From contig NZ_NGUO01000018.1 of the NCBI RefSeq assembly GCF_002206635.1, forward strand, positions 1-54,370: a DNA stretch of 54,370 nucleotides, given 5' to 3'. Below, piece by piece: positions 8,031 to 17,558 of the stretch. This stretch comes from Polynucleobacter aenigmaticus. Its GTDB lineage: Bacteria > Pseudomonadota > Gammaproteobacteria > Burkholderiales > Burkholderiaceae. Numbering within the stretch: position 1 is the stretch's first letter; every line of letters begins with the position of its first letter. Position numbers and translations under genes: made by a program. The notes beneath the pieces were generated by a model, which saw nothing but the letters and a program-made list of their open reading frames with translations, searched no databases and had not been told where the DNA came from.

Positions 8031-9488
8031 TTAGCGGGGAATAATAAAACTGGATTTTTCTTCGCGAGTTCTGGTGATCATTTTATCTCCAGACATCTCC
8101 TGAGCAATCACATCAAAATGAATTGGATAATTACCCGACTCATTTACACCAACTGCGGTACTTACTTTAATGGGGATGAGTAAATTACTTGCTGGGCCAA
8201 CCTTAATTTCGGTCACCAGTTGACCCTGAGAATTAAGAATTTTTAAATCTGCTAAACCAGTTGCCTTAACCTGCACATTCATATTGTTTTCAGAGGCATT
8301 CATGATCTGAATGCGGTAGATATTTTCAATACGCACCCCATCTACCTCGCGAGCCAAAGCACCACGATCTCGCATCACATCTACGCGCAAAGGATTACGC
8401 GTTGCTAGGGATATCAAGAATGCAGCGGTCAGAACTGTAATAAAAGCGCTGTATATCAAGACCCGGGGACGCAAGATATGACGTATTGCACTTTGATTAG
8501 TCTCTTTATCCTCAATAGCCCGTTCGGTCGTATAACGAATCAATCCTTTTGGATAATCAACCTTCTCCATCACCTGATCGCAAGCATCAATACAAGCACC
8601 GCAACCAATACACATATATTGAAGGCCATCGCGAATGTCAATGCCCGTTGGGCAGACCTGAACGCAGATACTGCAATCAACACAATCACCCAAGCCAAGA
8701 GTTTCAAGATCGGCTGACTTGCTGCGACTGCCCCTGGGCTCGCCGCGAACTTTGTCATAGGTAACCAAGAAAGTATCTTTATCGACCATCACACTTTGGA
8801 AGCGTGCGTACGGACACATGTATTTGCATACCTGTTCACGCATGAATCCCGCGTTACCCCAAGTTGCAAAGCTATAAAAACACAACCAAAAGGTTTGCCA
8901 CGGGCCTAGTGATAAATGCAAGATGGCAGCGCTGAGAGTTTCAATAGGAGTGAAGTAGCCAATGAAAGTAAAGCCAGTCCAAAATGCAATTAAGAGCCAT
9001 AAAAAATGCTTAGTGATTTTTAGGCGCCATTTATGGATGCTCCAAGGCCACTCTTCGCCATCTAAGCGAATCCTCGCAAATCGGTCACCCTCAACCTTGC
9101 GCTCAATCCACATAAAGATTTCGGTATAGACCGTCTGTGGACAGGCGTAGCCACAAAACAAACGACCGGCAACCGCAGTAAATAGGAAAAGTGCTAACGC
9201 AGAAAGAATCAGCAGGAGCGTAAGGTAGATGACATCCTGCGGCCATAACACCAAGCCAAAGATGTAAAACTTACGCTGAATTAAATCAAAGAGAACTGCT
9301 TGACGATCATTCCAACTAATCCAAGGGAGGCCGTAAAAAAGCAGCTGTGTGGCGATTACCAGAATGAAACGCCAACGGGCAAAAAGCCCAGTTACAGAAC
9401 GAGGGTAAATCTTTCGCCGGACCTCATAAAGAGATTCCTCAATGACATCTATAGGGATAGGTTTCCCAACCGGCGAATTATCTGACAC
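8031..9488 (-). CDS. ccoG: Cytochrome c oxidase accessory protein CcoG (FixG/RdxA)
   Basis: CcoG is a membrane-bound iron-sulfur protein required for cbb3 assembly, implicated in reducing copper(II) for CuB insertion. The 485-residue protein has membrane helices at about 40-58, 80-105 and 160-210, a CGYACPQTVYTE segment, and two ferredoxin-type 4Fe-4S motifs (C269, C272, C275, C279 and C293, C296, C299, C303). A further helix near 345 leads into a C-terminal periplasmic Ig-like domain. The start codon is GTG at 9488, 13 bases after the ccoP stop. Confidence 0.95.
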   Translation of the reverse strand: MSDNSPVGKPIPIDVIEESLYEVRRKIYPRSVTGLFARWRFILVIATQLLFYGLPWISWNDRQAVLFDLIQRKFYIFGLVLWPQDVIYLTLLLILSALALFLFTAVAGRLFCGYACPQTVYTEIFMWIERKVEGDRFARIRLDGEEWPWSIHKWRLKITKHFLWLLIAFWTGFTFIGYFTPIETLSAAILHLSLGPWQTFWLCFYSFATWGNAGFMREQVCKYMCPYARFQSVMVDKDTFLVTYDKVRGEPRGSRSKSADLETLGLGDCVDCSICVQVCPTGIDIRDGLQYMCIGCGACIDACDQVMEKVDYPKGLIRYTTERAIEDKETNQSAIRHILRPRVLIYSAFITVLTAAFLISLATRNPLRVDVMRDRGALAREVDGVRIENIYRIQIMNASENNMNVQVKATGLADLKILNSQGQLVTEIKVGPASNLLIPIKVSTAVGVNESGNYPIHFDVIAQEMSGDKMITRTREEKSSFIIPR

Positions 9489-9501
9489 TATTTGACGCTA
9501 T

Positions 9502-10422
9502 CTACTTAGCTGCAGTTTTATTGTTCGATAAGCCCCACACATAAGCAGTCAAGAGGTGAATCTTCTCAGGACTAAGTACTTTGTCTTGAGCAGGCATCAT
9601 CGCCATACGACCTTTAGTGATAGTTTCAACAATCACTGCTTCTGAGCTACCGTATAACCAAGTTTTATCAGTCAAATTCGGTGCACCCAAAGCAATATTG
9701 CCTTTACCGTCGGCACCGTGACAAGCTACACAATTACCTTTAAATACCTCTGCACCACGCGCTGCCTTCAAGTCATCTGCAGGTAAACCAGAGAGACTAC
9801 GAACATAATTTGTGACATCAACAATCTGCTTGCTATCTAACTGCGGGAATGGAGGCATTACTCCGTTGCGTCCATTGATTAGCGTTGTCTTGATATTCTC
9901 AGGTGAGCCACCATAGAGCCAGTCGCCATCAGTCAAATTCGGGAAGCCTTTAGAGCCGCCAGCATCTGAACCATGGCACTGAGCACAGGAGTTTAAGAAC
10001 AAGCGTTGACCCATTTCACGCGCCTTTGGATCGGCGGCAACTTGCTGTACATCCATCTTGACGTATTTAGCGTACACAGGCTTCAGCTCGTCATTGGCGT
10101 TTGTCATAGAACTCATTAACGCACCATCAGTGCTGTAACCCAAGACGCCTGGGTAAGAGCCCAATCCTGGATAAAGAACTAAATAGACCAAGCTAAAGAT
10201 GCAAGAGAGTAAGAACATCCACATCCACCAACGTGGCAATGGATTATTCAACTCGCGCAAATCACCATCCCAAACATGACCAGTATCCGTCACTTGACCA
10301 TCTGGACCAAGAATGACCTTTGTCTTACGAACAGAAGATAAAAGCCAGATGCACCAAAAAATACCGACTAATGAAACGAGTGCGATGTAAATACTCCAAC
10401 CGCTGCTGAAAAAGTCACTCAT
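9502..10422 (-). CDS. ccoP: Cytochrome cbb3 oxidase diheme subunit CcoP
   Basis: CcoP passes electrons from soluble cytochrome c to CcoO. The 306-residue protein has two N-terminal helices (about 8-28 and 65-85), consistent with the FixP N-terminal domain, and two periplasmic cytochrome c domains. The heme-binding motifs are C146-A-Q-C149-H150 and C231-V-A-C234-H235. Methionine-containing segments GVMPPFP and AMMPAQ supply plausible sixth ligands. Its ATG overlaps the ccoQ stop by four bases. Confidence 0.97.
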   Translation of the reverse strand: MSDFFSSGWSIYIALVSLVGIFWCIWLLSSVRKTKVILGPDGQVTDTGHVWDGDLRELNNPLPRWWMWMFLLSCIFSLVYLVLYPGLGSYPGVLGYSTDGALMSSMTNANDELKPVYAKYVKMDVQQVAADPKAREMGQRLFLNSCAQCHGSDAGGSKGFPNLTDGDWLYGGSPENIKTTLINGRNGVMPPFPQLDSKQIVDVTNYVRSLSGLPADDLKAARGAEVFKGNCVACHGADGKGNIALGAPNLTDKTWLYGSSEAVIVETITKGRMAMMPAQDKVLSPEKIHLLTAYVWGLSNNKTAAK

Positions 10423-10586
10423 GATTTGTCCTTACTAAATTCATCTGGAAGATCAAATGGAAGTTCAGCTGATTCCTGATTAGCCTTCTTCCTGCTAGGA
10501 GACCAAGCCCACCATACAATTCCAACAAAAAAGAAAAGTCCAATGACTGTTGAAAATGCAGAGAGGTAAGGTGTAATAAGTTCCAT
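10419..10586 (-). CDS. ccoQ: cbb3 oxidase small subunit CcoQ (FixQ)
   Basis: Translating the gap between ccoO and ccoP gives a 55-residue protein starting MELITPYLSAF, with one helix (about 8-28) ending in WWAWSP and a charged tail rich in Asp, Glu and Lys. Size, single helix and position between ccoO and ccoP are those of CcoQ, which stabilises the oxidase complex. The TGA stop overlaps the ccoP ATG as ATGA. The gene is short enough to be missed by a 60-codon cutoff. Confidence 0.9.
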   Translation of the reverse strand: MELITPYLSAFSTVIGLFFFVGIVWWAWSPSRKKANQESAELPFDLPDEFSKDKS

Positions 10587-10609
10587 TTGATTTGTATCGT
10601 TTTAATTAA

Positions 10610-11260
10610 TTACTTCGCCACAACTTCATCAACGGTGATATACCGACGTGAAATACCTAAGCCCTGGAGATAAGCGACTAATGCATCCATTTCAGTCTTA
10701 CCTTCCAATTCTTTGGGAGCGTTGGTAATATCCTCATCGGAATAAGGCACGCCCAAACGACGCATAGCAACCATATGGGACTGAATGGAGGATGCATCAG
10801 CGGCATTTTTCTGCAACCAAGGGTATCCAGGCATATTGGACTCAGGCACAACATCGCGTGGATTGTTGAGGTGAATCTGGTGCCAAGCATCAGAGTAGCG
10901 ACCACCTACACGAGCTAAATCTGGACCGGTACGCTTGCTACCCCACAAGAATGGATGGTCATATACAGACTCACCAGCAAGAGAATAGGGACCGTAACGT
11001 TCGACTTCTGAACGTAATGTACGGATCTGCTGAGAATGACAACCAACACAGCCTTCACGCTGGTATACATCTCGGCCAGCCAAACGTAACGCCGTGTATG
11101 GCACTACTCCAGGACTTGGCTCAGTTGTGGTGTGCTGAAAGAACAGCGGAACAATTTGAACTAATCCAGCAATTGAAACCACTACGATCGTGGCAATAAT
11201 TAACCAGCCAACGTTCTTCTCAAGTGTTCCATGGGAAAAGAATTTATTTTCATTGGACAT
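10610..11260 (-). CDS. ccoO: Cytochrome cbb3 oxidase monoheme subunit CcoO
   Basis: CcoO is the membrane-anchored monoheme cytochrome c that feeds electrons to CcoN. It is 216 residues long with one N-terminal helix (about 18-40) and the heme motif C71-V-G-C74-H75, preceded by the family-typical DVYQREG. The segment [10 protein letters not shown] carries a candidate axial methionine. AGGAG lies just upstream of the ATG, 12 bases after the ccoN stop. Confidence 0.97.
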   Translation of the reverse strand: MSNENKFFSHGTLEKNVGWLIIATIVVVSIAGLVQIVPLFFQHTTTEPSPGVVPYTALRLAGRDVYQREGCVGCHSQQIRTLRSEVERYGPYSLAGESVYDHPFLWGSKRTGPDLARVGGRYSDAWHQIHLNNPRDVVPESNMPGYPWLQKNAADASSIQSHMVAMRRLGVPYSDEDITNAPKELEGKTEMDALVAYLQGLGISRRYITVDEVVAK

Positions 11261-11272
11261 TTTCTTCTCCTC

Positions 11273-12712
11273 TTAGTGATTGTTATTGGCCAATGGAATT
11301 GGCGCATTAATAAAGGTTTTGCCTTGCACAGTCTTGAAAACGTTATACGCCATCAAGAACATGCCGCTTAAGTAACAGAGACCACCCAACAAACGAATCA
11401 CATAGAAGGGATAAGTTGCTTTAACTGACTCAACAAAGCTATAAGTCAATGTACCGTCTGGCTCGAAAGCTCTCCACATCAGACCTTGCATTACCCCAGC
11501 AATCCACATTGCAGCGATATAAATCACTACACCAATCGTTGCGATCCAGAAATGCATTTCGATTAAACGGGTGCTATACATATCTTTCTGACCAACCAAA
11601 CGGGGGATCAGATAGTACAAAGAACCGATCGTGATCATGGCAACCCAACCGAGTGCGCCTGAGTGCACGTGGCCAATAGTCCAGTCTGTGTAATGCGACA
11701 AGCTATTTACAGTCTTAATCGACATCATTGAACCTTCAAACGTAGACATACCGTAGAAAGACAATGCAACAACCAAGAATTTCAAGATTGGATCACGACG
11801 CAATTTATGCCATGCGCCAGATAAAGTCATGATGCCGTTGATCATGCCACCCCAAGATGGGGCCAATAAAATCAAAGAAAACACCATGCCTAATGATTGA
11901 GTCCAATCAGGCAATGAAGTATGTTGCAGATGATGAGGACCTGCCCACATATAAGTAAAGTTCAAAGCCCAAAAGTGAACAATGGACAAGCGATATGAAT
12001 AAATTGGGCGCTCTGCTTGCTTAGGAATGAAGTAGTACATCATGCCCAAGAAGCTGGTGGTCAAGAAGAAGCCCACCGCATTGTGCCCGTACCACCACTG
12101 CACCATCGCATCTTGCACGCCCGAATAAGCAGAATAAGACTTCCACAAGCTTGCTGGCATTTCCAAGTTATTAAAGATATGGAGAATGGCGATAGTGAGA
12201 ATGTAAGCACCAAAAAACCAATTCGAAACATAAATATGCTTCGTTTTGCGTTTCATGATGGTGCCAAAGAACACCACTGCATATGCAACCCAAACCAAAG
12301 TAATCAAGATATCAATTGGCCACTCTAACTCTGCATACTCTTTAGAAGTGCTGATACCTAGTGGTAATGTCACAGCAGCCAAAACGATGACAGCCTGCCA
12401 ACCCCAGAAAGTGAATGCAGCTAACTTGTCACAAAAGAGTCTTGCCTGACAGGTGCGTTGCACGATGTAGTAAGACGTTGCAAATAACGCCGAACCACCA
12501 AAGGCAAAAATCACCGCATTAGTATGCAGTGGACGCAAGCGACCATAACTTAACCAAGGAATGTTGAAAGTAATTTCAGGCCAAATGAGCTGCGCAGCGA
12601 GGATAACCCCCACCAACATGCCCACAATTCCCCAAAGCACCGTAACGATGGCAAATTGGCTGACTACCTTGTAATTGAAGGTATCTTGATTGTTCCCCAC
12701 GGTAAGTCCCAT
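11273..12712 (-). CDS. ccoN: Cytochrome cbb3 oxidase catalytic subunit CcoN
   Basis: CcoN is the heme-copper subunit that reduces oxygen at low concentration. The protein is 479 residues with about 12 helices. Visible ligand histidines are in PLHTNAV, the CuB region YGHNAVGFF and [13 protein letters not shown], and HVHSGALGW. The start is placed at 12712 (MGLTV), not eight codons further up, because AAGGAG stands six bases upstream. It is the first gene of an operon running ccoNOQPG, fixH-like and a small membrane gene, with an Fnr-type promoter upstream. Confidence 0.97.
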   Translation of the reverse strand: MGLTVGNNQDTFNYKVVSQFAIVTVLWGIVGMLVGVILAAQLIWPEITFNIPWLSYGRLRPLHTNAVIFAFGGSALFATSYYIVQRTCQARLFCDKLAAFTFWGWQAVIVLAAVTLPLGISTSKEYAELEWPIDILITLVWVAYAVVFFGTIMKRKTKHIYVSNWFFGAYILTIAILHIFNNLEMPASLWKSYSAYSGVQDAMVQWWYGHNAVGFFLTTSFLGMMYYFIPKQAERPIYSYRLSIVHFWALNFTYMWAGPHHLQHTSLPDWTQSLGMVFSLILLAPSWGGMINGIMTLSGAWHKLRRDPILKFLVVALSFYGMSTFEGSMMSIKTVNSLSHYTDWTIGHVHSGALGWVAMITIGSLYYLIPRLVGQKDMYSTRLIEMHFWIATIGVVIYIAAMWIAGVMQGLMWRAFEPDGTLTYSFVESVKATYPFYVIRLLGGLCYLSGMFLMAYNVFKTVQGKTFINAPIPLANNNH

Positions 12713-12760
12713 GGTTTCTCCTTTTTGTGTGACCAAACAGCGACATAATCCAAATAGACT

Positions 12761-12808
12761 GAAGCCATTATCAAAGTAAGGCCTATGTGGTGTTTTGATC
12801 TATATCAA
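12761..12808 (-). promoter_or_regulatory. Class II Fnr-dependent promoter of the cco operon
   Basis: An exact Fnr consensus, TTGATATAGATCAA on the minus strand, occupies 12795-12808. A -10 hexamer GATAAT lies at 12772-12767. The box centre is 32 bases from the hexamer centre, which puts the box at -41.5 if transcription starts near 12760, the classical class II activation geometry. The ccoN ATG follows about 48 bases later. No good -35 element is present, as expected when Fnr replaces it. Confidence 0.88.
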
Positions 12809-12881
12809 AAAGGGTGCGTTCATTTACGCTTTTTATTGACTCTTTTTTTCACAAATGTCTTTATATTTATGAAATATAAGG

Positions 12882-13061
12882 CTATTTATGAGAGTGTTCA
12901 CTAACATTTTTAGATTTTGGCGTATCGTCATCCATCAAAATCGCCTCACCTGGCCCCTCCAAATCATCAAACTGACCCGCCTTCACAGACCAGTAGAAAA
13001 TCCAAGCCAAAAGGCCGATTAGTAGCAGGGAAATTGGGATTAAGAGAAAAAGGCTTTCCAT
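12882..13061 (-). CDS. ccoS: cbb3 oxidase maturation protein CcoS
   Basis: Translating this gap gives a 59-residue protein beginning MESLFLLIPISLLL, with one helix followed by FYWSVKAGQFDDLEGPG and an acidic ILMDDD segment. These motifs are the hallmark of CcoS, which is needed for cofactor insertion into cbb3 oxidase. It starts nine bases after the ccoI stop, so it is co-transcribed with ccoI. It is short enough to be missed by an ORF-length cutoff. Confidence 0.93.
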   Translation of the reverse strand: MESLFLLIPISLLLIGLLAWIFYWSVKAGQFDDLEGPGEAILMDDDTPKSKNVSEHSHK

Positions 13062-13070
13062 GTCTTTAGT

Positions 13071-15509
13071 CTAGGCCTTTCTGAGGCGCCAAGCGTTTAA
13101 TGTGACAGCAAGGGATGACAGGGACATGCCGATACCTGCAACCCAGGGATTGACCCAGCCCATCATGGCAGCCGGAATGGCTAGCAAGTTATAGACCAGT
13201 GCCCAAATAAGGTTTTCTTTGATAATCAACTGAGTTTTATCCGCCAACAACAGGGATTTAGCTAGGGGAGCTAATGAGCTTGCAGTCAAAATTGCATCTG
13301 CACCAGCCGTTGCGAGAGGAGCCCCTGCTCCCACCGCAATTGAGATATCCGCTCTTGCCAATAAAGGGGCGTCGTTAATGCCGTCACCAATAGCCCAAAC
13401 AAAATGACCTTCTTTTTGCAGGCGCTCAATATAGTGGTATTTGTCTTCCGGCGAACAAGCGCCTTGAAAACTATGAATACCCACTTCATGCGCCCACCAA
13501 GCGACCGTTGCAGGATCGTCGCCGGAAACCAAATGCACCGCGATCTTGCGAGATTTTGCAGCGGCTAGCAATGTCTCCAGCCCTGCCCTAGGCGTATCCA
13601 AGAAAATAAAACTCGCAATGAGGCCCTTGTCATCCCCCAAATGTACTTGCCCATATTGACCCTCTTGCTTGATCTGTTGAGCACCTACCCAACCGGCACT
13701 TCCCAATCGATAAACCCCAGAGCTAAGACCTCTACCCAATTGATTGGTAATGGGATCCGATAAGGTAGCGAGCGAGAGATTGTCAGCTTCAGCAGCGCGT
13801 AATAAAGACAGCGCCAAAGGATGTTTCTGTCCAGCCTCCATTGAAGCGGCAAGACTAAGCGCATCTGCCCGAGAAAATTCTGGGCGGGCAATCACCACTT
13901 CTTTTAATTCTGGCTGACCCATCGTGAGAGTACCTGTTTTATCAAGTACTAAGTCGGTTGCCTTGACCAACCCTTCGAGCACATGACCTCGCACAATGAG
14001 TAAGCCCAGCTTTGTTACTGCACCTTGAGCCGCCGCCATCGCTGTTGGAACCGCCAGAGACAAAGCGCAGGGGCAACTAGCAACTAGCACTGAAACAAGC
14101 ACTGTCCACGCTTTACTGGAATCAACATACATCCAAATAGCTGATGACAGAAAAGCACTTAACAATAAAAAACCTACAAAATATCCAGCCCACTTTTCTG
14201 CGAGACTGACCATCAGAGGCTTGGCTTGCAACGCTTGATCCAATAAAGAGGCAATACCAGCGATACGCGTAGATTGTCCAACCGCATCGATTCTCATGAG
14301 TAATGGATTAAGAATGTTGTGTGTGCCGGCATAAACCCGATCACCAATTTTTTTATCAATGGGCTTTGATTCACCAGTCAATAACGATTCATCGAGAGCG
14401 CTCTCATATTCGATCAAGACACCGTCAGCTGGCACTACATCTCCAGGCGATATACGCAGGACCTCGCCTGGATTGCAATTGACTACCGGAACAATTTCCA
14501 CTTGCTGTGACGATGGATAATTTGGCACGCGCTCGCAGGTTGCAGGTAATTGCTTTGCTAAAGCCTCCGCACCACCCTGAGCATCCTGTCGAGCAAGCAA
14601 TTCTACATATCGCGCCGCCAAAATAAATGCAACAAACATGGTGATAGAGTCGAAGTAACCTTGCCCTGAACCTGTAGCTAAATTTACCGTACCCGCAAAG
14701 AATGCCAGCGCCAGTGCCAAAGCGATTGGCACATCCATTCCCAACATATGCGTCTGACGGAATGAGGCAACACTACGCCATGCCGCCTGAAATATCGGCC
14801 CAGCTGAATACACCATCACAGGCACTGTTAAGACCCAACTCGTCCAACCCAAGAGCAAGTCATACTCGGCAGTAATATCGCTATCACCTACATACGATGG
14901 CCACGCATACATCATGACTTGCATCATGCCCAGCATAGCAACGCCAAGTCTTGTCAGCAATTGACGTCGTTCTTTTTTTGATTTTTCAATGGACAGAGAA
15001 GGCTCGAAAGGCCAGGCCTCGTATCCAATACGCTCCACTTCAAAGAGTAGACGTGCCAGGCTAGTTTGCTCAGGCGAAAAATCTACCTTTACCTTCTGAC
15101 TCACATAATTAATTTGCACATCTTTAACGCCAGGTATGCGACGTAAGTGCTGTTCACACAACCAGACGCAAGCTGCACAGCGAATCTTCTCAAGTCGTAA
15201 AGTGGTTTCTAGATTTCCATCTTCGACGCTGGGACGTGTGTAGCGCCCAAGTAGAGAGGGATCATCATAGGGCGCAAGACTTTCCGGAATTTCATTCGAA
15301 GCAAGATAGGAAGCAGGCTTATCACTTGACTGTGCACGACGTGCATAGAACACCTCAAGACCTTCACCATGAATCGTTTGTGCAATTGCCATGCAGCCAG
15401 CACAACAAAATTTTCGAGGAATGCCGCCTAACTCAAGCTCATAAGAATCCCCGGGAAGAATAAAACTCCCGCAGTGATAGCAACTATTATTGGGCGAGTT
15501 GGAGTTCAT
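13071..15509 (-). CDS. ccoI: Copper-exporting P1B-type ATPase CcoI (FixI)
   Basis: CcoI transports copper across the inner membrane for the CuB centre of cbb3 oxidase. The 812-residue protein has an N-terminal Cys-rich segment (C10, C13, C35, C36, C39), a heavy-metal domain with C111-A-A-C114, eight predicted helices, the membrane motif C479-P-C481, the phosphorylation site D523-KTGT, the HP motif at 563 and a GDGINDAP hinge near the C-terminus. All catalytic motifs are intact. It lies between an MFS gene (6-base gap) and ccoS (9-base gap). Confidence 0.95.
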   Translation of the reverse strand: MNSNSPNNSCYHCGSFILPGDSYELELGGIPRKFCCAGCMAIAQTIHGEGLEVFYARRAQSSDKPASYLASNEIPESLAPYDDPSLLGRYTRPSVEDGNLETTLRLEKIRCAACVWLCEQHLRRIPGVKDVQINYVSQKVKVDFSPEQTSLARLLFEVERIGYEAWPFEPSLSIEKSKKERRQLLTRLGVAMLGMMQVMMYAWPSYVGDSDITAEYDLLLGWTSWVLTVPVMVYSAGPIFQAAWRSVASFRQTHMLGMDVPIALALALAFFAGTVNLATGSGQGYFDSITMFVAFILAARYVELLARQDAQGGAEALAKQLPATCERVPNYPSSQQVEIVPVVNCNPGEVLRISPGDVVPADGVLIEYESALDESLLTGESKPIDKKIGDRVYAGTHNILNPLLMRIDAVGQSTRIAGIASLLDQALQAKPLMVSLAEKWAGYFVGFLLLSAFLSSAIWMYVDSSKAWTVLVSVLVASCPCALSLAVPTAMAAAQGAVTKLGLLIVRGHVLEGLVKATDLVLDKTGTLTMGQPELKEVVIARPEFSRADALSLAASMEAGQKHPLALSLLRAAEADNLSLATLSDPITNQLGRGLSSGVYRLGSAGWVGAQQIKQEGQYGQVHLGDDKGLIASFIFLDTPRAGLETLLAAAKSRKIAVHLVSGDDPATVAWWAHEVGIHSFQGACSPEDKYHYIERLQKEGHFVWAIGDGINDAPLLARADISIAVGAGAPLATAGADAILTASSLAPLAKSLLLADKTQLIIKENLIWALVYNLLAIPAAMMGWVNPWVAGIGMSLSSLAVTLNAWRLRKA

Positions 15510-15515
15510 CGTTAG

Positions 15516-16760
15516 TTATTGATTGCGTACTGGAGACTTACTCATCCAACCGCTGCGGCGCTCATAGATTACAAAAAAGACGCCCCAGATAACCACTGCA
15601 GCATATGCCCACACCCACGAAATTTGAGAGGCGCGTGAACCCGTGAGATCGAGGACAAAACCAAAAATGGCGGGGCCTAGTAAACCACCTCCAAAGCCCA
15701 TTAAAGAATGCAGGCCCATTGCTGCGCCTTTAATATTTTCTTGGGCACTCACTACTAAACCAGCAGTCAAGGTAGCTGAATCAGCCATGATAAACATCGT
15801 ATGCCCTACTGCTAAAGCGATAATGAACCACCAAGATTGCCCTGTCGCCAAAGCCAGCGAAACTCCAAATACTGCGCTCGAGAGCATAACAAAGCAAATC
15901 CATCTTTGACGGCCCATCTTTATAGCGATTTCATTTCCGAGAATGGATGAGGGAACGCCAAAGAAATTAATTACACCTGCAAGCGTAGTAGCAGTTAATA
16001 AAAATGGCTCGCCTGAAACCAGTGCACAAAAACCAAAAAAAGCGACGATCCAACTACGAGATGCAAACAGTTCAATAGAGTGAGCGGTATAACCAAAAAT
16101 AAATCCAGATGCAGTTTTATCTTGCAAAACCAAGCGCCATTTATCGACTGGAAAAATATCGCGCAATCGAATCTGAATAGGGCCGTGCCATTTTTCATGA
16201 GCGAGTGCAGGAATAAACAGCAGCACAATTAAGAAGGCGGTAAATGGGCCCAAAGCGATGAGTCCAAAAACATATCGCCAGCCTAGCGCATTTAATATCC
16301 ACCCCGAGCATAAATACGAAAAGCCCGTGCCAATTCCAAAAAACGCAGTATAAAAAGCAATATGCCTTGTAAGCTCACCCGTCTTAATTCGATCGGAAAG
16401 AATCTTGAGGCCTGGCATATAGGTGCCCGCCAACCCCGCACCATTAAGCGCCATAAATATCAGGGCAGTCCAGAAGTTATAGGCAAAGAGCCCCATCCCG
16501 AGTAAACCGCAAGTAGCTGAGAGTCCACCAACAAGATAGACCTTTTTTGCATCAAGACGATCTGTTAATGCGGTTGCCAAAGGAACCATCAGCATGTAGC
16601 CGAAGAAAAATGCGCTGGCGATTAAGCCCGACTGCAAATTACTGAGCTGCCATTCATCTTGTAAGGTGGTTAACACCACGGCATAGCAAGCAAAACCCAG
16701 AAGTGCACAGGTTTGCGCCATGAGCATGAAGGGGGTGTAACCAGTAGGTTTAAAACGCAT
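15516..16760 (-). CDS. Major facilitator superfamily transporter
   Basis: This is a 414-residue inner-membrane transporter with about 12 helices and a motif A-like loop (DRLDAKKVYLVGG) after helix 2. The substrate is unknown. It sits six bases after the 2OG-dioxygenase gene and six bases before ccoI, so it appears to belong to the same transcript. Position next to ccoI invites comparison with the copper importer CcoA, but I do not see the paired Met/His motifs that mark that protein. An exporter working with the dioxygenase is equally plausible. Confidence 0.85.
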   Translation of the reverse strand: MRFKPTGYTPFMLMAQTCALLGFACYAVVLTTLQDEWQLSNLQSGLIASAFFFGYMLMVPLATALTDRLDAKKVYLVGGLSATCGLLGMGLFAYNFWTALIFMALNGAGLAGTYMPGLKILSDRIKTGELTRHIAFYTAFFGIGTGFSYLCSGWILNALGWRYVFGLIALGPFTAFLIVLLFIPALAHEKWHGPIQIRLRDIFPVDKWRLVLQDKTASGFIFGYTAHSIELFASRSWIVAFFGFCALVSGEPFLLTATTLAGVINFFGVPSSILGNEIAIKMGRQRWICFVMLSSAVFGVSLALATGQSWWFIIALAVGHTMFIMADSATLTAGLVVSAQENIKGAAMGLHSLMGFGGGLLGPAIFGFVLDLTGSRASQISWVWAYAAVVIWGVFFVIYERRSGWMSKSPVRNQ

Positions 16761-16766
16761 AGAGGT

Positions 16767-17522
16767 TTACTGCTGACTACGATCTGGCGAATCCTGGAAA
16801 CCATTCGAACGGAAGGTAAGTACCAAAGTATCTCTATAGCCGTGAGGCCCCAATGGCTGAATGGGGGTGGATTCATGAATCATTTTTTCGTCATTCATGA
16901 GCAATAAAGACCATGGCTGAGTCAGTGTAAATCTCAAGCCCGCCGAGCCTCCAGCTTCAAAGATGCGAGTCTCGCCACCCTTAATACCAACCCGATTTAA
17001 TAAGAATACAGCTACAAAATCAACGCCGTCACGATGTGCTCCCTCTGGCGTTGGTCGCCCAATGCCATCGGTTGTATCAATCCGAAATTGATGCGCCTCA
17101 ACAAACCATGTAGTTACAGGCTTGACCCCATTGAGCGTACGTGCCAGTCCTAGCAAAATAGACTGCCAGGCAGGCTTACTAGTTAACTGAGCCTGTGAAG
17201 GCTCAAACCATCTCTCAATACCGCCATGCAAGGCGTTGTAATCCAACGATTGCCAATGCGCTCTATGAGGAACCATCGTCAATGCACCATTCTTAATCTC
17301 GTAGCTCGCATGACGTCGGAAGCGATATCGCCCGCCATCCTTTAAGTAGGGGTCTCTTGGCAAACCTTCCCAGAACTGATTGAGCTCCAATAACTGATCG
17401 AGAGGCACTCCAGCAATTTGAGCAACATCTTCCGCCGATACCACGGCAAACCCATTGCCCTGCAGAGTTTTAACTAACTGCTTTACTGGAGTGAGCGTAG
17501 GCAAAAGGCTTGAAATAGTCAT
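16767..17522 (-). CDS. 2-oxoglutarate-Fe(II) dioxygenase (PF10014-like, amino acid hydroxylase type)
   Basis: This 251-residue protein resembles the family of L-isoleucine dioxygenase, which hydroxylates free amino acids. The iron facial triad is visible: H163 and D165 in AHRDGVDF and H216 in MIHESTP. R230 (or R238) is a candidate 2-oxoglutarate ligand. An FRRH segment near 68-71 and VEAHQFRI near 141 also fit the family. The MFS transporter gene follows after six bases. In Bacillus the isoleucine dioxygenase is encoded with an exporter, so this pair may make and export a hydroxylated amino acid; that is inference. Confidence 0.8.
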   Translation of the reverse strand: MTISSLLPTLTPVKQLVKTLQGNGFAVVSAEDVAQIAGVPLDQLLELNQFWEGLPRDPYLKDGGRYRFRRHASYEIKNGALTMVPHRAHWQSLDYNALHGGIERWFEPSQAQLTSKPAWQSILLGLARTLNGVKPVTTWFVEAHQFRIDTTDGIGRPTPEGAHRDGVDFVAVFLLNRVGIKGGETRIFEAGGSAGLRFTLTQPWSLLLMNDEKMIHESTPIQPLGPHGYRDTLVLTFRSNGFQDSPDRSQQ

Positions 17523-17558
17523 GGGCTTATTTTAGGGTATTGCTAGAAAATTCATTCA

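Noticed and set aside
8478..8764. Plus-strand open frames inside ccoG
   Set aside because: They are shadows of the ccoG coding sequence, lacking ribosome-binding sites and recognisable domains.
15516..16760. Calling the MFS gene CcoA
   Set aside because: Position next to ccoI is suggestive, but the Met/His copper motifs expected of CcoA are not seen.
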